This document shows, one piece after another, positions 27,071-36,265 of a DNA stretch of 64,000 nucleotides (positions are counted from its first letter, which is position 1; every line of letters begins with the position of its first letter). The DNA is from Parafilimonas terrae (GTDB lineage Bacteria > Bacteroidota > Bacteroidia > Chitinophagales > Chitinophagaceae), in contig NZ_FOXQ01000004.1 of assembly GCF_900115755.1 (NCBI RefSeq), positions 124,001-188,000 of the forward strand, read 5' to 3'. The notes under the pieces were generated by a model, which saw only the letters and a list, made by a program, of their open reading frames with translations, was not told where the DNA came from and did not search any database. The position numbers were made by a program, and so were the translations under genes.

Positions 27071-28141
27071 ATGAAGCAAAAGAAATTGTTCAGGGAGTTA
27101 TTATTGAAATGGCATTATGGAGAAAATAAAAGAGCCATGCCATGGAAAGGCGAAAAAGATGCTTATAAAGTTTGGCTGAGCGAAATAATTTTACAGCAAA
27201 CAAGGGTGGAGCAGGGATGGAATTATTACGAAAAATTTATTCAGCAATATCCTACGGTTATTCAATTGGCCAATGCAAAAGATGAAGCCGTTTTTAAACT
27301 TTGGGAAGGCCTCGGATATTATACGCGTTGCCGTAATTTATTGCATACTGCAAGGGTTGTAAGAGATAATTACAACGGCAGGTTTCCATCTGATTATAAT
27401 GCAATTTTAAATTTAAAAGGTATAGGAAACTATACAGCCGCAGCCATTGCGTCTTTTTGTTTTAACCAGCCTTATGCTGTGGTTGATGGCAATGTGCTTC
27501 GTGTGCTTTCAAGATTTTTTGGTATTGAAAATCCAATCGATTCTACTGAGGGCAAAAAGCTTTTTTCAAAACTGGCACAGGAATGCCTTGATGCAGCCGG
27601 CCCCGGCGAATACAATCAATCCATTATGGATTTTGGCGCCACTGTGTGCAAGCCTGTTCCGGTATGCAGGCAATGCCCGCTTCAAAAGAACTGCATAGCT
27701 TTCAACACAAACAAGGTTGGCATTTTACCGGTAAAAGAAAAAAGCATCAGGAAAAAGGAAAGATGGTTTACTTATTTCGTTTTTTCATATAAGGATAAAA
27801 CTTTTGTGCAGCAGAGAACAGCAAAAGACATCTGGCAAAACCTTTATGAATTTTATCTCGAAGAAACTTTAACCGATCCCGCATGGAACCATCAAAAAAT
27901 AAAACACTGGCTGCATAAAAAAAACATCTTTCCTTCAAAGGAAACCGTAATTATTCCGGCAAAAAAACAGGTGCTTACACACCAGGTTATTCACGGATAT
28001 TTTATTCTCATTGAACCTAAAACGCTGCCATCAGCGTTAAAAGGCGCCTGGCTCAGTAAAAAAGAAATAAAGCATAAAGCCTTTCCGCAATTCATACATC
28101 AATTTACAGGTAAAACAAACCTTCAATTGCAGTTTTTGTAG
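27071..28141 (+). CDS. mutY: A/G-specific adenine glycosylase
   Basis: Removes adenine mispaired with 8-oxoguanine. The catalytic Glu region SEIILQQTRVEQG, the helix-hairpin-helix LKGIGNYTAAAIASF and the catalytic Asp in VVDGNVLRVLSR are all present. A [4Fe-4S] cluster motif CKPVPVCRQCPLQKNC follows, and a NUDIX-like C-terminal domain completes 356 residues. The ATG at 27071 is preferred over a GTG four codons upstream. It stands first in the mutY-ssb-gldE-gldD order typical of gliding Bacteroidota. Confidence 0.94.
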   Translation: MKQKKLFRELLLKWHYGENKRAMPWKGEKDAYKVWLSEIILQQTRVEQGWNYYEKFIQQYPTVIQLANAKDEAVFKLWEGLGYYTRCRNLLHTARVVRDNYNGRFPSDYNAILNLKGIGNYTAAAIASFCFNQPYAVVDGNVLRVLSRFFGIENPIDSTEGKKLFSKLAQECLDAAGPGEYNQSIMDFGATVCKPVPVCRQCPLQKNCIAFNTNKVGILPVKEKSIRKKERWFTYFVFSYKDKTFVQQRTAKDIWQNLYEFYLEETLTDPAWNHQKIKHWLHKKNIFPSKETVIIPAKKQVLTHQVIHGYFILIEPKTLPSALKGAWLSKKEIKHKAFPQFIHQFTGKTNLQLQFL

Positions 28142-28295
28142 AACAAACCAACAATACATGCAGAATTTATGTAAACTGTAAAAGCATTTTGAATTCGCAT
28201 ATAAAAATTTATTGAGGTTTAACTGCTTCTGCATTATTTACTTTTTCTGTACTTTTAGATTCATTAATTTATTACGCTGAACTAAATTTAATCTT

Positions 28296-28745
28296 ATGCG
28301 AGGAGTAAACAGAGTAATGCTGATTGGGAACCTGGGCAAAGATCCGGAATTGCAGTGCCTTGAAAAAAACATCAGCGTAGCAAAATTTCCGCTTGCTACC
28401 ACAGAAACACACAAAGACAAAAATGGCAAACTTATTTCACAAACAGAATGGCATATTATAGTATTGTGGAGAGGCCTTGCAGAACTCGCACAAAAATACC
28501 TTCACAAAGGAAGCCTTATTTATGTAGAAGGGCGCCTGCGCACACGCAGCTGGGAAGACAGGGATGGTAATAAAAAATTTGCAACAGAAATTGTTGCTGA
28601 TAACTTAATAATGCTTGATAAACGAAGTGATGGCGGTAATAGCTTTACTACACCTTTACCTCACGACACAGAAAATCTGGAAGATTTTAATTCAAATAAT
28701 GATTCGCCGGCGGATGATGAACCAACCGGCACATTACCCTTTTAA
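28296..28745 (+). CDS. ssb: Single-stranded DNA-binding protein
   Basis: A 149-residue SSB with an OB fold (MRGVNRVMLIGNLGKDPELQ ... FPLATTETHKDKNGKLISQTEWHIIVLWRGLAELAQKYLHKGSLIYVEGRLRTRSW), an acidic low-complexity tail and a C-terminal DEPTGTLPF. The tip carries the terminal Pro-Phe used to contact replication and repair partners. It lies between mutY and gldE. Confidence 0.95.
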   Translation: MRGVNRVMLIGNLGKDPELQCLEKNISVAKFPLATTETHKDKNGKLISQTEWHIIVLWRGLAELAQKYLHKGSLIYVEGRLRTRSWEDRDGNKKFATEIVADNLIMLDKRSDGGNSFTTPLPHDTENLEDFNSNNDSPADDEPTGTLPF

Positions 28746-28804
28746 GTATTTTGCAGGAAGTTATATAAGATTGATGTAAAGCATCGTAACGAAAACTTTA
28801 TAAT

Positions 28805-30142
28805 TTGGAAATTCCATCGCCGCTATTTTCATTTTTGCAGATACAACATGCCATTATTGATTCGCAGGCAACCACCGTACTTGTTTTTTTACTTATTGCA
28901 TGTATGTTATTGTCATTTGTTGTATCGGGTGCCGAGGTGGCATTTTTCTCTCTTAACTTTAAAGAAATTAATCTTCTTAAAACAAAAGAACAGCCCTATT
29001 ACAAACGCATTGTAGATTTACTTGAAGACCCCAAAGGCCTGCTCGCTTCCTTATTAATTGCAAATATTTTTTCCAACATTGCAATTATCATTATATCAAA
29101 CCAATTGCTTGATATTGCATTTCAGTTAAATAACCCGCCTGCTTTTATTGTTCAGTTTTTAACCAAACTGGTTATTGTTTTGGCCATTATTATATTGTTC
29201 TGCGAAGTTATTCCCAAGATATATGCTAACCAGAATAACATCAGGTTTCTTAAAAATTTCGGCCTGCTTACCGAAGGCATTTATTATCTTTTTCATGGCA
29301 TGGGCAACTGGATGCTTAAATATTCAGATGTTATAGAAAAGAAGCTCTCCGATAAAAACAAATCCCGGTACAGCATGCAGGAACTTGACCATGCTATTGA
29401 TATAACAACCAACAATGCAGCATCTGAAAAAGAAAAAAATATACTTAAAGGCATAGTAAAATTTGGCAACATTGCCGTAAAGCAAATAATGCGCACAAGG
29501 CTGCATGTAAACGGCATAGAATATAATACATCGTTCAGCGATTTATTAAAGCAGGTGGAAGAACTGCATTACAGCCGGCTGCCTGTATATAAAAACAACC
29601 TTGATGAAATTGTTGGCCTGATAAATACAAAAGATTTATTGCAGCACTTAAATAATGCAGATGATTTTGACTGGCACAGTTTACTCAGGCCCATTGCTTT
29701 TGTGCATAGCCATAAACTGATTGATGACCTGCTGCATGAATTTCAGCAAAAGCGCATTCATTTTGCCGTTGTGGTGGACGAATTTGGCGGCACCAGCGGT
29801 ATTGTAACGCTCGAGGATATTTTGGAAGAAGTAATTGGAGATATACATGACGAGTTTGATGAAGAAGATATTGAATATACCAGGGTTGACGACAATAACT
29901 ATATTTTTGAAGGCAGTATAATGATTTATGATGCCTGCCGCATTATGCAGCTTCCGCCAAATACATTCGATCCCGTAAAAGGAGAAAGCGATTCACTTGC
30001 AGGGCTTGTGCTTGAAATAGCCGGTGAAATTCCGCAGCAAAACCAGGTTATTACCAGCGGCGATTTTGAATTTATTGTCCTGGAAATTAATAAGAACCGT
30101 TTGCAAAAAATTAAAATCACTATTAAGCCACAGGATGATTAG
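28805..30142 (+). CDS. gldE: Gliding motility-associated protein GldE (CorC/CNNM family)
   Basis: A 445-residue membrane protein with a CNNM-type domain of about four helices (residues ~20-175), a pair of CBS domains (~205-330, with VVVDEFGGTSGIVTLEDILEEVIGDI) and a C-terminal CorC_HlyC domain. This layout resembles magnesium/cobalt efflux proteins. In gliding Bacteroidota the homologue next to ssb and gldD is GldE, a partner of GldD. Translation appears to start at TTG (28805); the next Met falls inside the first helix. Its last eight bases overlap the gldD start. Confidence 0.9.
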   Translation: MEIPSPLFSFLQIQHAIIDSQATTVLVFLLIACMLLSFVVSGAEVAFFSLNFKEINLLKTKEQPYYKRIVDLLEDPKGLLASLLIANIFSNIAIIIISNQLLDIAFQLNNPPAFIVQFLTKLVIVLAIIILFCEVIPKIYANQNNIRFLKNFGLLTEGIYYLFHGMGNWMLKYSDVIEKKLSDKNKSRYSMQELDHAIDITTNNAASEKEKNILKGIVKFGNIAVKQIMRTRLHVNGIEYNTSFSDLLKQVEELHYSRLPVYKNNLDEIVGLINTKDLLQHLNNADDFDWHSLLRPIAFVHSHKLIDDLLHEFQQKRIHFAVVVDEFGGTSGIVTLEDILEEVIGDIHDEFDEEDIEYTRVDDNNYIFEGSIMIYDACRIMQLPPNTFDPVKGESDSLAGLVLEIAGEIPQQNQVITSGDFEFIVLEINKNRLQKIKITIKPQDD

Positions 30143-30764
30143 GGTAAAACGGTCAACAGTCAACGGTCAACGGTCATCGGTCAACCGTCAACCGTTATTA
30201 GTCTTTTTCCTGCTTTTTGTTTTCTTTAGCTGCAATTCGCCTTACATACCAAAGCCAACCGGCTATTTTAAAATTAATTTTCCTGAAAAAAAATACCAGG
30301 AATTTAATAAGCCCGGCTATCCATACACGTTTGAATACCCGGTTTATGCAAACGTAATAAAAGACACTACCTTTTTTGATTCTTCCACAGAAAACCCGTG
30401 GTGGGTTAATGTGGATTTTCCTCAATTCAATGCCCGCATATATTTAAGCTATAAAATTATCGGGCAATATAAACTGGACAGCCTGCTTAATGATGCATAT
30501 AATCTTACCAACAAACATTCCATAAAAGCATCCTTTATTGATGATTCAATCATGAATATTTCCAATAATGTTCATGGAACTTTTTTTAAGGTTGAAGGAG
30601 ATGTTGCAACGGCTGACCAGTTTTTCTTAACCGATTCAACAAAAAATTTTATAAGAGGCGCTTTATATTTTAATGCCACGCCTAACCAGGATTCTTTGCG
30701 GCCTGTAAATAATTTCCTTGTGGAAGATATGAAGCACCTGATTAATACATTCCGTTGGAAATAG
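30135..30764 (+). CDS. gldD: Gliding motility lipoprotein GldD
   Basis: A 209-residue lipoprotein needed for gliding and T9SS function in Flavobacterium. The lipobox is VFFSC, followed by PKPTGYFKINFPEKKYQ, a GldD signature, and NPWWVNVDFPQFNARIYLSYK. The ATG at 30135 lies inside the end of gldE. The residues before the hydrophobic core (KRSTVNGQRSSVNRQP) are encoded by a GGTCAAC-type repeat at 30149-30197, so the n-region of the signal peptide is unusually long and repeat-derived. Confidence 0.92.
   Translation: MIRVKRSTVNGQRSSVNRQPLLVFFLLFVFFSCNSPYIPKPTGYFKINFPEKKYQEFNKPGYPYTFEYPVYANVIKDTTFFDSSTENPWWVNVDFPQFNARIYLSYKIIGQYKLDSLLNDAYNLTNKHSIKASFIDDSIMNISNNVHGTFFKVEGDVATADQFFLTDSTKNFIRGALYFNATPNQDSLRPVNNFLVEDMKHLINTFRWK
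30149..30197. repeat. GGTCAAC repeat in the gldD signal-peptide region
   Basis: About six copies of a GGTCAAC/CGTCAAC heptamer, first direct (CGGTCAACAGTCAACGGTCAACGG) and then CGGTCAACCGTCAACCG. It shares words with the leuS repeat at 13167-13196. It overlaps the gldE stop/gldD start junction and is translated as part of GldD. Confidence 0.65.
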
Positions 30765-30823
30765 TTTACTGATTGATTTGTTGAACAACGATAAATGTGT
30801 AACCATTAAACAAGTTTATCTTT

Positions 30824-30831
30824 TAATTTTG
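30824..30831 (+). promoter_or_regulatory. Candidate -7 element for the DUF3109 gene
   Basis: TAATTTTG fits TAnnTTTG and ends 19 bases before the ATG at 30851. There is no good TTG at the -33 position, so this rests on the -7 box and its distance alone. Confidence 0.35.
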
Positions 30832-30850
30832 CCGTTTGATATTTTATAAC

Positions 30851-31438
30851 ATGATTGCAATAGACAACAAATTAGTGAGCGACGAAATTGTGGAAAAGCA
30901 ATTTGTTTGCGATTTAGTGAAATGCAAAGGTGGCTGCTGTGAAGATGGCGATGCCGGGGCGCCACTGGAATTAAATGAGCTGGATGAACTGATTCACAGC
31001 TATGAAATTGTAAAACCCTATCTTACCGAAGCCGGCATACAATCCATTGAAGAGCATGGTAAATATGTATATGATAAAGAGTTTGGATGGGTTACGCCAA
31101 CCATAAAAGGTAGTATGTGCGCTTATGGTTTCAAAGATGAGAACGGCATAATAAAATGTGGTATTGAGAAAGCTTATAATGAAGGAAAAATCAGTTGGAA
31201 AAAACCAGTAAGCTGCCATCTTTTTCCCATCCGTGTAAGTAAAAGCAAGGAAGATGAAGACCTTGAATATTTAAATTATGAACCGCGCCCGGATTTATGC
31301 AGGGCCGCATGTAAACTGGGCAAACACCTGAAGGTTCCCGTGTATATTTTTTTGAAGGAATCCATCATCCGTAAATATGGGGAAGAATTTTACAATGCGC
31401 TGGAAGCCGCAGCGCAATATGCTGAAGCAAATAAATAA
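30851..31438 (+). CDS. DUF3109 family cysteine-rich protein
   Basis: A 195-residue soluble protein with conserved cysteines: CDLVKCKGGCCEDGDAGAPL at the N-terminus and further Cys in GSMCAYGF, IKCGIEKAY, VSCHLFPIRV and DLCRAACKLG. This is the pattern of DUF3109, related to YkgJ-type putative metal or Fe-S binding proteins. The function is unknown. The ATG at 30851 gives the family start (MIAIDNKLVSDEI); an upstream TTG in the same frame is unnecessary. Confidence 0.85.
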   Translation: MIAIDNKLVSDEIVEKQFVCDLVKCKGGCCEDGDAGAPLELNELDELIHSYEIVKPYLTEAGIQSIEEHGKYVYDKEFGWVTPTIKGSMCAYGFKDENGIIKCGIEKAYNEGKISWKKPVSCHLFPIRVSKSKEDEDLEYLNYEPRPDLCRAACKLGKHLKVPVYIFLKESIIRKYGEEFYNALEAAAQYAEANK

Positions 31439-31462
31439 TTGCCGTTAAATATTTTTTATCAG

Positions 31463-31557
31463 GGAATTTGCCACAGATGCACAGATATTATTTGTACATC
31501 TGCGGCATTCACGTTTCACGATTGACTATTCACGAAAAATACTCACCACTCACCATT
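31463..31557. repeat. Short intergenic repeats (GCCACAGATGCACAG hairpin and CATTCACG/CACTCACC strings)
   Basis: GCCACAGATG ... CATCTGCGGC forms an imperfect hairpin of nine paired bases in ten (31469-31505). It is followed by ATTCACGTTTCACGATTGACTATTCACG and ACTCACCACTCACCATT. The second part resembles strings at 10217-10262 and 56970-57000. The stretch lies just downstream of the tRNA-Thr 3' end. Confidence 0.45.
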
Positions 31558-31559
31558 TG

Positions 31560-31632
31560 AGCCAACTATCGGACTTGAACCGACGACCTGCACATTACGA
31601 GGGTGCTGCTCTACCAACTGAGCTAAGTTGGC
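31560..31632 (-). tRNA. tRNA-Thr (anticodon CGT)
   Basis: On the minus strand the 73 bases fold as a standard cloverleaf. The acceptor is GCCAACT/AGTTGGC, the D arm GCTC...GAGC, and the anticodon loop CTCGTAA with CGT at 31599-31597 (complement). The T arm contains GGTTCAAGTCC and the discriminator is T. CCA is not encoded. It reads ACG codons. Confidence 0.93.
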
Positions 31633-31698
31633 TGATAGATTTCTTTATAAAAACTCAAAAATAGAAATTAAAAATTATCGCGTCGTACATTCGTTGCC

Positions 31699-32529
31699 AT
31701 GTTACCGGAATTTTTAAAAGAACTCTTTGCCAATCAGCAATACGACGAAAATAATTTCTTTTTGATAGCAGGCCCCTGTGTTGTAGAAGATGAAGATTTA
31801 TTAATGGAGGTTGCCGATAAAGTTTCAGGCATATGCAAAAGGTTGGGCATTCCCTATATTTTTAAATCAAGCTATCGCAAAGCCAACCGCACCAGCGCTA
31901 ATTCTTTTACAGGCATTGGCGATGATAATGCCTTGCATCTTTTACAAAAAACGGGTAAGCATTTTGGCCTTCCGGTAACCAGCGATGTACATGCGCATGA
32001 TGAAACAGCAGAAGCTGCAAAATATATTGACATATTGCAAATTCCGGCTTTTTTATGCAGGCAAACAGACTTGTTGCTCGCAGCCGGAGATACCGGTAAA
32101 ATTGTGAATGTAAAAAAAGGGCAGTTTTTAAGCGGCCCGTCTATGAAGTTTGCGATTGAAAAAATTAAATCAACCGGCAATAATAAAATTATACTTACTG
32201 AACGCGGCACAACTTTCGGCTACCAGGATTTGGTGGTTGATTATCGCAACATCCCCTGGATGCAGGAACAAAATGTACCCGTTGTGATGGATTGCACGCA
32301 TAGCCTTCAACAACCTAATCAAACAAGTGGCGTTACGGGCGGCAACCCGCAATTAATTAGCACCATAGCCAAAGCGGCTATTGCCACCGGGGCGGATGGA
32401 CTGTTTATAGAAACGCATCCTAATCCTGCCAAAGCCAAAAGCGATGGCGCCAATATGCTTCATTTAAGCTTGATAGAAGACCTGCTTGAAAAACTGGTGA
32501 AACTGAGAAAAGCTGTAGTAAGCTTATAA
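31699..32529 (+). CDS. kdsA: 3-deoxy-8-phosphooctulonate synthase (KDO-8-P synthase)
   Basis: It condenses phosphoenolpyruvate with arabinose 5-phosphate for LPS core/lipid A synthesis. At 276 residues it has FLIAGPCVVEDEDL, the KSSYRKANRTS PEP/phosphate site, LTERGTTFGYQDLVVDYRN, VVMDCTHSLQQPN and FIETHPNPAKAKSDG, all KdsA hallmarks. Its stop overlaps by six bases the convergent PspC-like gene. Confidence 0.95.
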   Translation: MLPEFLKELFANQQYDENNFFLIAGPCVVEDEDLLMEVADKVSGICKRLGIPYIFKSSYRKANRTSANSFTGIGDDNALHLLQKTGKHFGLPVTSDVHAHDETAEAAKYIDILQIPAFLCRQTDLLLAAGDTGKIVNVKKGQFLSGPSMKFAIEKIKSTGNNKIILTERGTTFGYQDLVVDYRNIPWMQEQNVPVVMDCTHSLQQPNQTSGVTGGNPQLISTIAKAAIATGADGLFIETHPNPAKAKSDGANMLHLSLIEDLLEKLVKLRKAVVSL

Positions 32530-32745
32530 ATATTTAAGCGGGTTTCTCCTCGCCGATAAGATATATTTCTTCATGTTCAGCCAAAAAGCCATCACCATAT
32601 AAACAATTATCGGTGAGCCCATGGTTAAAAAAGAAATATAAATAAACCACATGCGTATGCGGCTGGTAGAAATGCCAAGCCTTTCGCCTAAAGGTTCGCA
32701 CACGCCAAACGCACGCCACTCAATAAGCTGTTTAAGTTTGTACAT
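32524..32745 (-). CDS. PspC-domain membrane protein
   Basis: A 73-residue protein with the PspC pattern: a short basic start, AFGVCEPLGERLGISTSRIRMWFIY, then a hydrophobic helix (FLTMGSPIIVYMVMAFWL) and a basic tail. PspC domains take part in envelope-stress sensing in other bacteria. The partners are not present here. It overlaps the kdsA 3' end convergently. Confidence 0.8.
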   Translation of the reverse strand: MYKLKQLIEWRAFGVCEPLGERLGISTSRIRMWFIYISFLTMGSPIIVYMVMAFWLNMKKYILSARRNPLKYL

Positions 32746-32953
32746 GTTTGCAATTTAGAAAAAATAATTTTCCTTCAGAAGCATTATATTTTCTTTTTAA
32801 CTGTTCATTTCTGTTTTACGGTATTGAAATGTAAATTTGCCCGGTTCTTACTAAATATTGTTTTTTTGCCGGCAGTTGATACGTTGTGGCGTCGTCCCTT
32901 GTGTCACTCCCTTGTACTTTAGGTTTTTCAAGCATCTTTTAAATATACCACAC

Positions 32954-35230
32954 ATGGCATTTGATATTGAAATGATTAAAAAAGTGTACAGCCAGTTACC
33001 AGATAAAATTGCTGCAGCACGAAAAGTTCTTAACCGTCCATTAACCTTAGCAGAAAAAATCTTATTCGCCCATCTTTCTCCTGAACAAGCGCTTGAAGCA
33101 TTTGAGCGCGGAAAAAATTATGTAAATTTTGCACCGGACCGCGTTGCCATGCAGGATGCAACAGCACAAATGGCGCTTTTACAATTTATGCAGGCAGGCA
33201 GGCCCAAAGTTGCCGTGCCGTCTACTGTGCATTGCGACCATTTGATACAGGCAAAAGTTGGCGCTAAAGAAGATCTTGCCAATGCACTTACTGTAAATAA
33301 AGAAGTGTACGACTTTCTCGCTTCTGTTTCTGATAAATATGGCATTGGTTTCTGGAAGCCCGGTGCAGGTATTATTCACCAGGTGGTATTGGAAAATTAT
33401 GCATTCCCCGGTGGTATGATGATTGGCACCGACAGCCATACGCCCAATGCCGGCGGCCTTGGTATGATAGCCATTGGCGTTGGCGGCGCCGATGCCTGCG
33501 ATGTAATGGCAGGATTACCCTGGGAATTAAAATGGCCTAAGCTCATTGGTATAAAACTTACCGGTAAAATGAGCGGCTGGACGAGTGCAAAGGATATTAT
33601 TTTGTGGGTGGCCGGGCAGTTAACCGTTAAAGGCGGCACCGGCGCTATTGTTGAATATTTCGGCGAAGGCGCCGATAGTTTCAGCGCAACCGGCAAAGGC
33701 ACTATTTGTAATATGGGTGCAGAAATAGGCGCCACCTGCTCTTTATTTGCCTATGATGATAAAATGTCAGCTTACCTCAAATCAACTGCAAGGGCTGATA
33801 TCGCAGAGCTCGCAAATGGAATAAAAGAACATTTGCGTCCGGATGCTGAGGTATATGCAAATCCTGAAAAATATTACGACCAGGTACTTGAATTAGATTT
33901 AAGCACACTGGAACCGTATGTAAATGGACCGTTTACTCCCGATCTTGCAACACCAATTTCAAAAATGAAAGAGGCAGTTGAAAAAAATGGCTGGCCTGCA
34001 AAACTGGAAGTTGCTTTAATAGGCAGTTGCACCAATTCTTCTTATGAAGACATCAGCCGTTCTGCTTCTATTGTAAAAGATGCGGTAAGCAAAGGTTTGA
34101 AGACAAACAGCGAGTTTACCATCACGCCCGGTTCAGAGCAGGTTCGTTTTACTATAGAAAGGGACGGTTTTATCAACGATTTTGAAAGTGTTGGCGGTGT
34201 TGTGCTGGCAAATGCCTGCGGGCCATGCATCGGTCAATGGGCAAGGCACGTAGAAGATCCATCCAGGAAAAATACCATCATTACTTCTTTCAACAGAAAC
34301 TTTGCCAAGCGTAATGATGGTCTTGCATCAACGCATGCTTTTGTAGCTTCTCCCGAAGTAGTAACCGCTATGGCTATAGCAGGCACAATCGCCTTTAATC
34401 CACTCACAGATAAATTAAAGAATGATAAAGGCGAAGAAATATTGTTGAATGAGCCACAGGGATACGAGTTGCCGCCCAAAGGTTTTGCAGTAGATGATCC
34501 GGGTTTCCAGGCGCCGGCAGAAGATGGCAGCAACGTACAGGTTGCAGTTGACCCGAACTCGCAGAGGCTGCAATTGCTTGCACCTTTCAAAGAATGGGAA
34601 GGTACAGATTTGAAAGGCCTGAAGCTATTAATAAAGGCAAAAGGGAAATGTACAACAGACCACATTTCTATGGCAGGCCCGTGGTTAAAGTTCCGCGGCC
34701 ATTTGGACAACATTTCCAATAACATGCTGATAGGCGCCATTAACTTCTTTAATAATCAAACTGATTCTGTAAAGAACCAATTAACCGGTGAATACGGCTC
34801 CGTTCCTGCAACACAAAGAACTTACAAAGCCGAAGGTATAGATACTATTGTGGTGGGCGATGAAAACTACGGTGAAGGAAGCTCCCGTGAGCATGCAGCC
34901 ATGGAACCGCGTTTTCTGGGCGTACGTGCCATTCTTGTAAAAAGCTTTGCACGCATTCACGAAACCAATCTGAAGAAACAGGGAATGCTCGGCCTTACAT
35001 TCGCTAATAAAGATGATTACGATAAGATTCTTGAAGACGATACTTTTGATATTGTTGGTTTAACATCATTTGCACCTGGTGTACCGTTGCATGTTGTAAT
35101 TCATCACAACGATGGCACTTCTGAAACAATTGAAGTAAACCATACCTATAACGAACAACAAATTGAATGGTTTAAGGCAGGCGCCGCATTGAATATTATA
35201 CGTAAGAAATTTAATGCATCTGCAGTTTAG
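32954..35230 (+). CDS. acnA: Aconitate hydratase (mitochondrial-type)
   Basis: It isomerises citrate and isocitrate in the TCA cycle. From the ATG at 32954 it is 758 residues. The three [4Fe-4S] cysteines are C359 ([13 protein letters not shown]), C422 and C425 ([11 protein letters not shown]). [16 protein letters not shown] and the C-terminal swivel motif [15 protein letters not shown] are present. The upstream in-frame extension to 32858 lacks family similarity. A strong terminator follows (35260-35285). The symbol is by function; this eukaryote-like clade differs from E. coli AcnA. Confidence 0.93.
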   Translation: MAFDIEMIKKVYSQLPDKIAAARKVLNRPLTLAEKILFAHLSPEQALEAFERGKNYVNFAPDRVAMQDATAQMALLQFMQAGRPKVAVPSTVHCDHLIQAKVGAKEDLANALTVNKEVYDFLASVSDKYGIGFWKPGAGIIHQVVLENYAFPGGMMIGTDSHTPNAGGLGMIAIGVGGADACDVMAGLPWELKWPKLIGIKLTGKMSGWTSAKDIILWVAGQLTVKGGTGAIVEYFGEGADSFSATGKGTICNMGAEIGATCSLFAYDDKMSAYLKSTARADIAELANGIKEHLRPDAEVYANPEKYYDQVLELDLSTLEPYVNGPFTPDLATPISKMKEAVEKNGWPAKLEVALIGSCTNSSYEDISRSASIVKDAVSKGLKTNSEFTITPGSEQVRFTIERDGFINDFESVGGVVLANACGPCIGQWARHVEDPSRKNTIITSFNRNFAKRNDGLASTHAFVASPEVVTAMAIAGTIAFNPLTDKLKNDKGEEILLNEPQGYELPPKGFAVDDPGFQAPAEDGSNVQVAVDPNSQRLQLLAPFKEWEGTDLKGLKLLIKAKGKCTTDHISMAGPWLKFRGHLDNISNNMLIGAINFFNNQTDSVKNQLTGEYGSVPATQRTYKAEGIDTIVVGDENYGEGSSREHAAMEPRFLGVRAILVKSFARIHETNLKKQGMLGLTFANKDDYDKILEDDTFDIVGLTSFAPGVPLHVVIHHNDGTSETIEVNHTYNEQQIEWFKAGAALNIIRKKFNASAV

Positions 35231-35259
35231 CTTATTAATGTATTTAGTAGGTAACAATT

Positions 35260-35285
35260 ATGCCCGGGCAACCGGGCATTTTTTT
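35260..35285 (+). terminator. Rho-independent terminator after aconitase
   Basis: ATGCCCGG-GCAA-CCGGGCAT forms a perfect 8-bp hairpin with a four-base loop, followed by six T residues, 30 bases after the aconitase stop. Confidence 0.92.
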
Positions 35286-35351
35286 ATGGTTTTAATACTT
35301 AAATAGAATTATAGTAAAAAATGTTTTAGGATTATTGTTTACTTTGTTATC

Positions 35352-36251
35352 ATGTTTGGTGTAACCATTCTTGGAAATAATTCTGCATTGCCCGCTTACA
35401 ACCGGCACCCCACAGCACAGATAATAAGTTTAAACGATCAATTGCTTTTGATTGATTGCGGCGAAGGCACTCAAATGCAAATGAACCTGTATAAAATTAA
35501 ACGCAGCCGCATCAATCATATCTTCATCTCTCATTTGCATGGCGATCATTATTTTGGCCTGCCGGGTTTAATAACGAGTTATGGATTATTAGGCCGCGTA
35601 ACCGATTTGCATTTATATGCGCCGGCACCATTAAAAGATATTCTGGATATGCAGCTTAATGTTGCAAGCACCATTCTTCCCTATAAATTACATTTTCATT
35701 TCCTGGAAAAAGAAGAGATAATTGTGGATGAAGATAAATTCTCCGTTGAGTGTTTTAAAGTATTTCACCGGATAGATTGCTGGGGATTTTTATTTCGTGA
35801 GAAAAAGAGCCCAAGAAAAATAAATATTGAGGCAACAACACGACACAATGTGCCTGTAGAATTGTTCAAACAACTGAAAGAAGGCCGCGATGTGATGGTA
35901 AATGACAATCTTATAAAAAATGAAGACCTCACTTTTGCAAACAGGCCGCCCAAAAGTTATGCGTTCTGCGCCGATACAATATATACGGAAAGCCTCTCTG
36001 AAAAAGTAAAAGCTATTGACCTCCTTTACCACGAAGCCACTTATTTGAAAGATAAAGCAGAAAAGGCAGCCAGCCGTTTTCATTCAACCGGGGAGCAGGC
36101 AGCCATGCTTGCAAAACTTTCCAATGTAAAAAAATTATTGATTGGCCATTTCAGCAGCAGTTATGAAACGCTTGATGAATTTTTAACGGAGGCGCAAGCC
36201 GTATTCCCCAATACTCAGTTAGCCCTGGAAGGGCAAACTTTTATTATATAA
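35352..36251 (+). CDS. rnz: Ribonuclease Z
   Basis: A tRNA 3' processing endonuclease of the beta-lactamase superfamily. The zinc motif is SHLHGDHYFGLPGL with H61, H63, D65 and H66. GNNSALPAYNRHPTAQ near the N-terminus, AFCADTIYTES, YHEATYL and the C-terminal HFSSSY region are typical. At 299 residues it is the short, homodimeric bacterial form. Confidence 0.95.
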   Translation: MFGVTILGNNSALPAYNRHPTAQIISLNDQLLLIDCGEGTQMQMNLYKIKRSRINHIFISHLHGDHYFGLPGLITSYGLLGRVTDLHLYAPAPLKDILDMQLNVASTILPYKLHFHFLEKEEIIVDEDKFSVECFKVFHRIDCWGFLFREKKSPRKINIEATTRHNVPVELFKQLKEGRDVMVNDNLIKNEDLTFANRPPKSYAFCADTIYTESLSEKVKAIDLLYHEATYLKDKAEKAASRFHSTGEQAAMLAKLSNVKKLLIGHFSSSYETLDEFLTEAQAVFPNTQLALEGQTFII

Positions 36252-36265
36252 GTACTTATATAATT

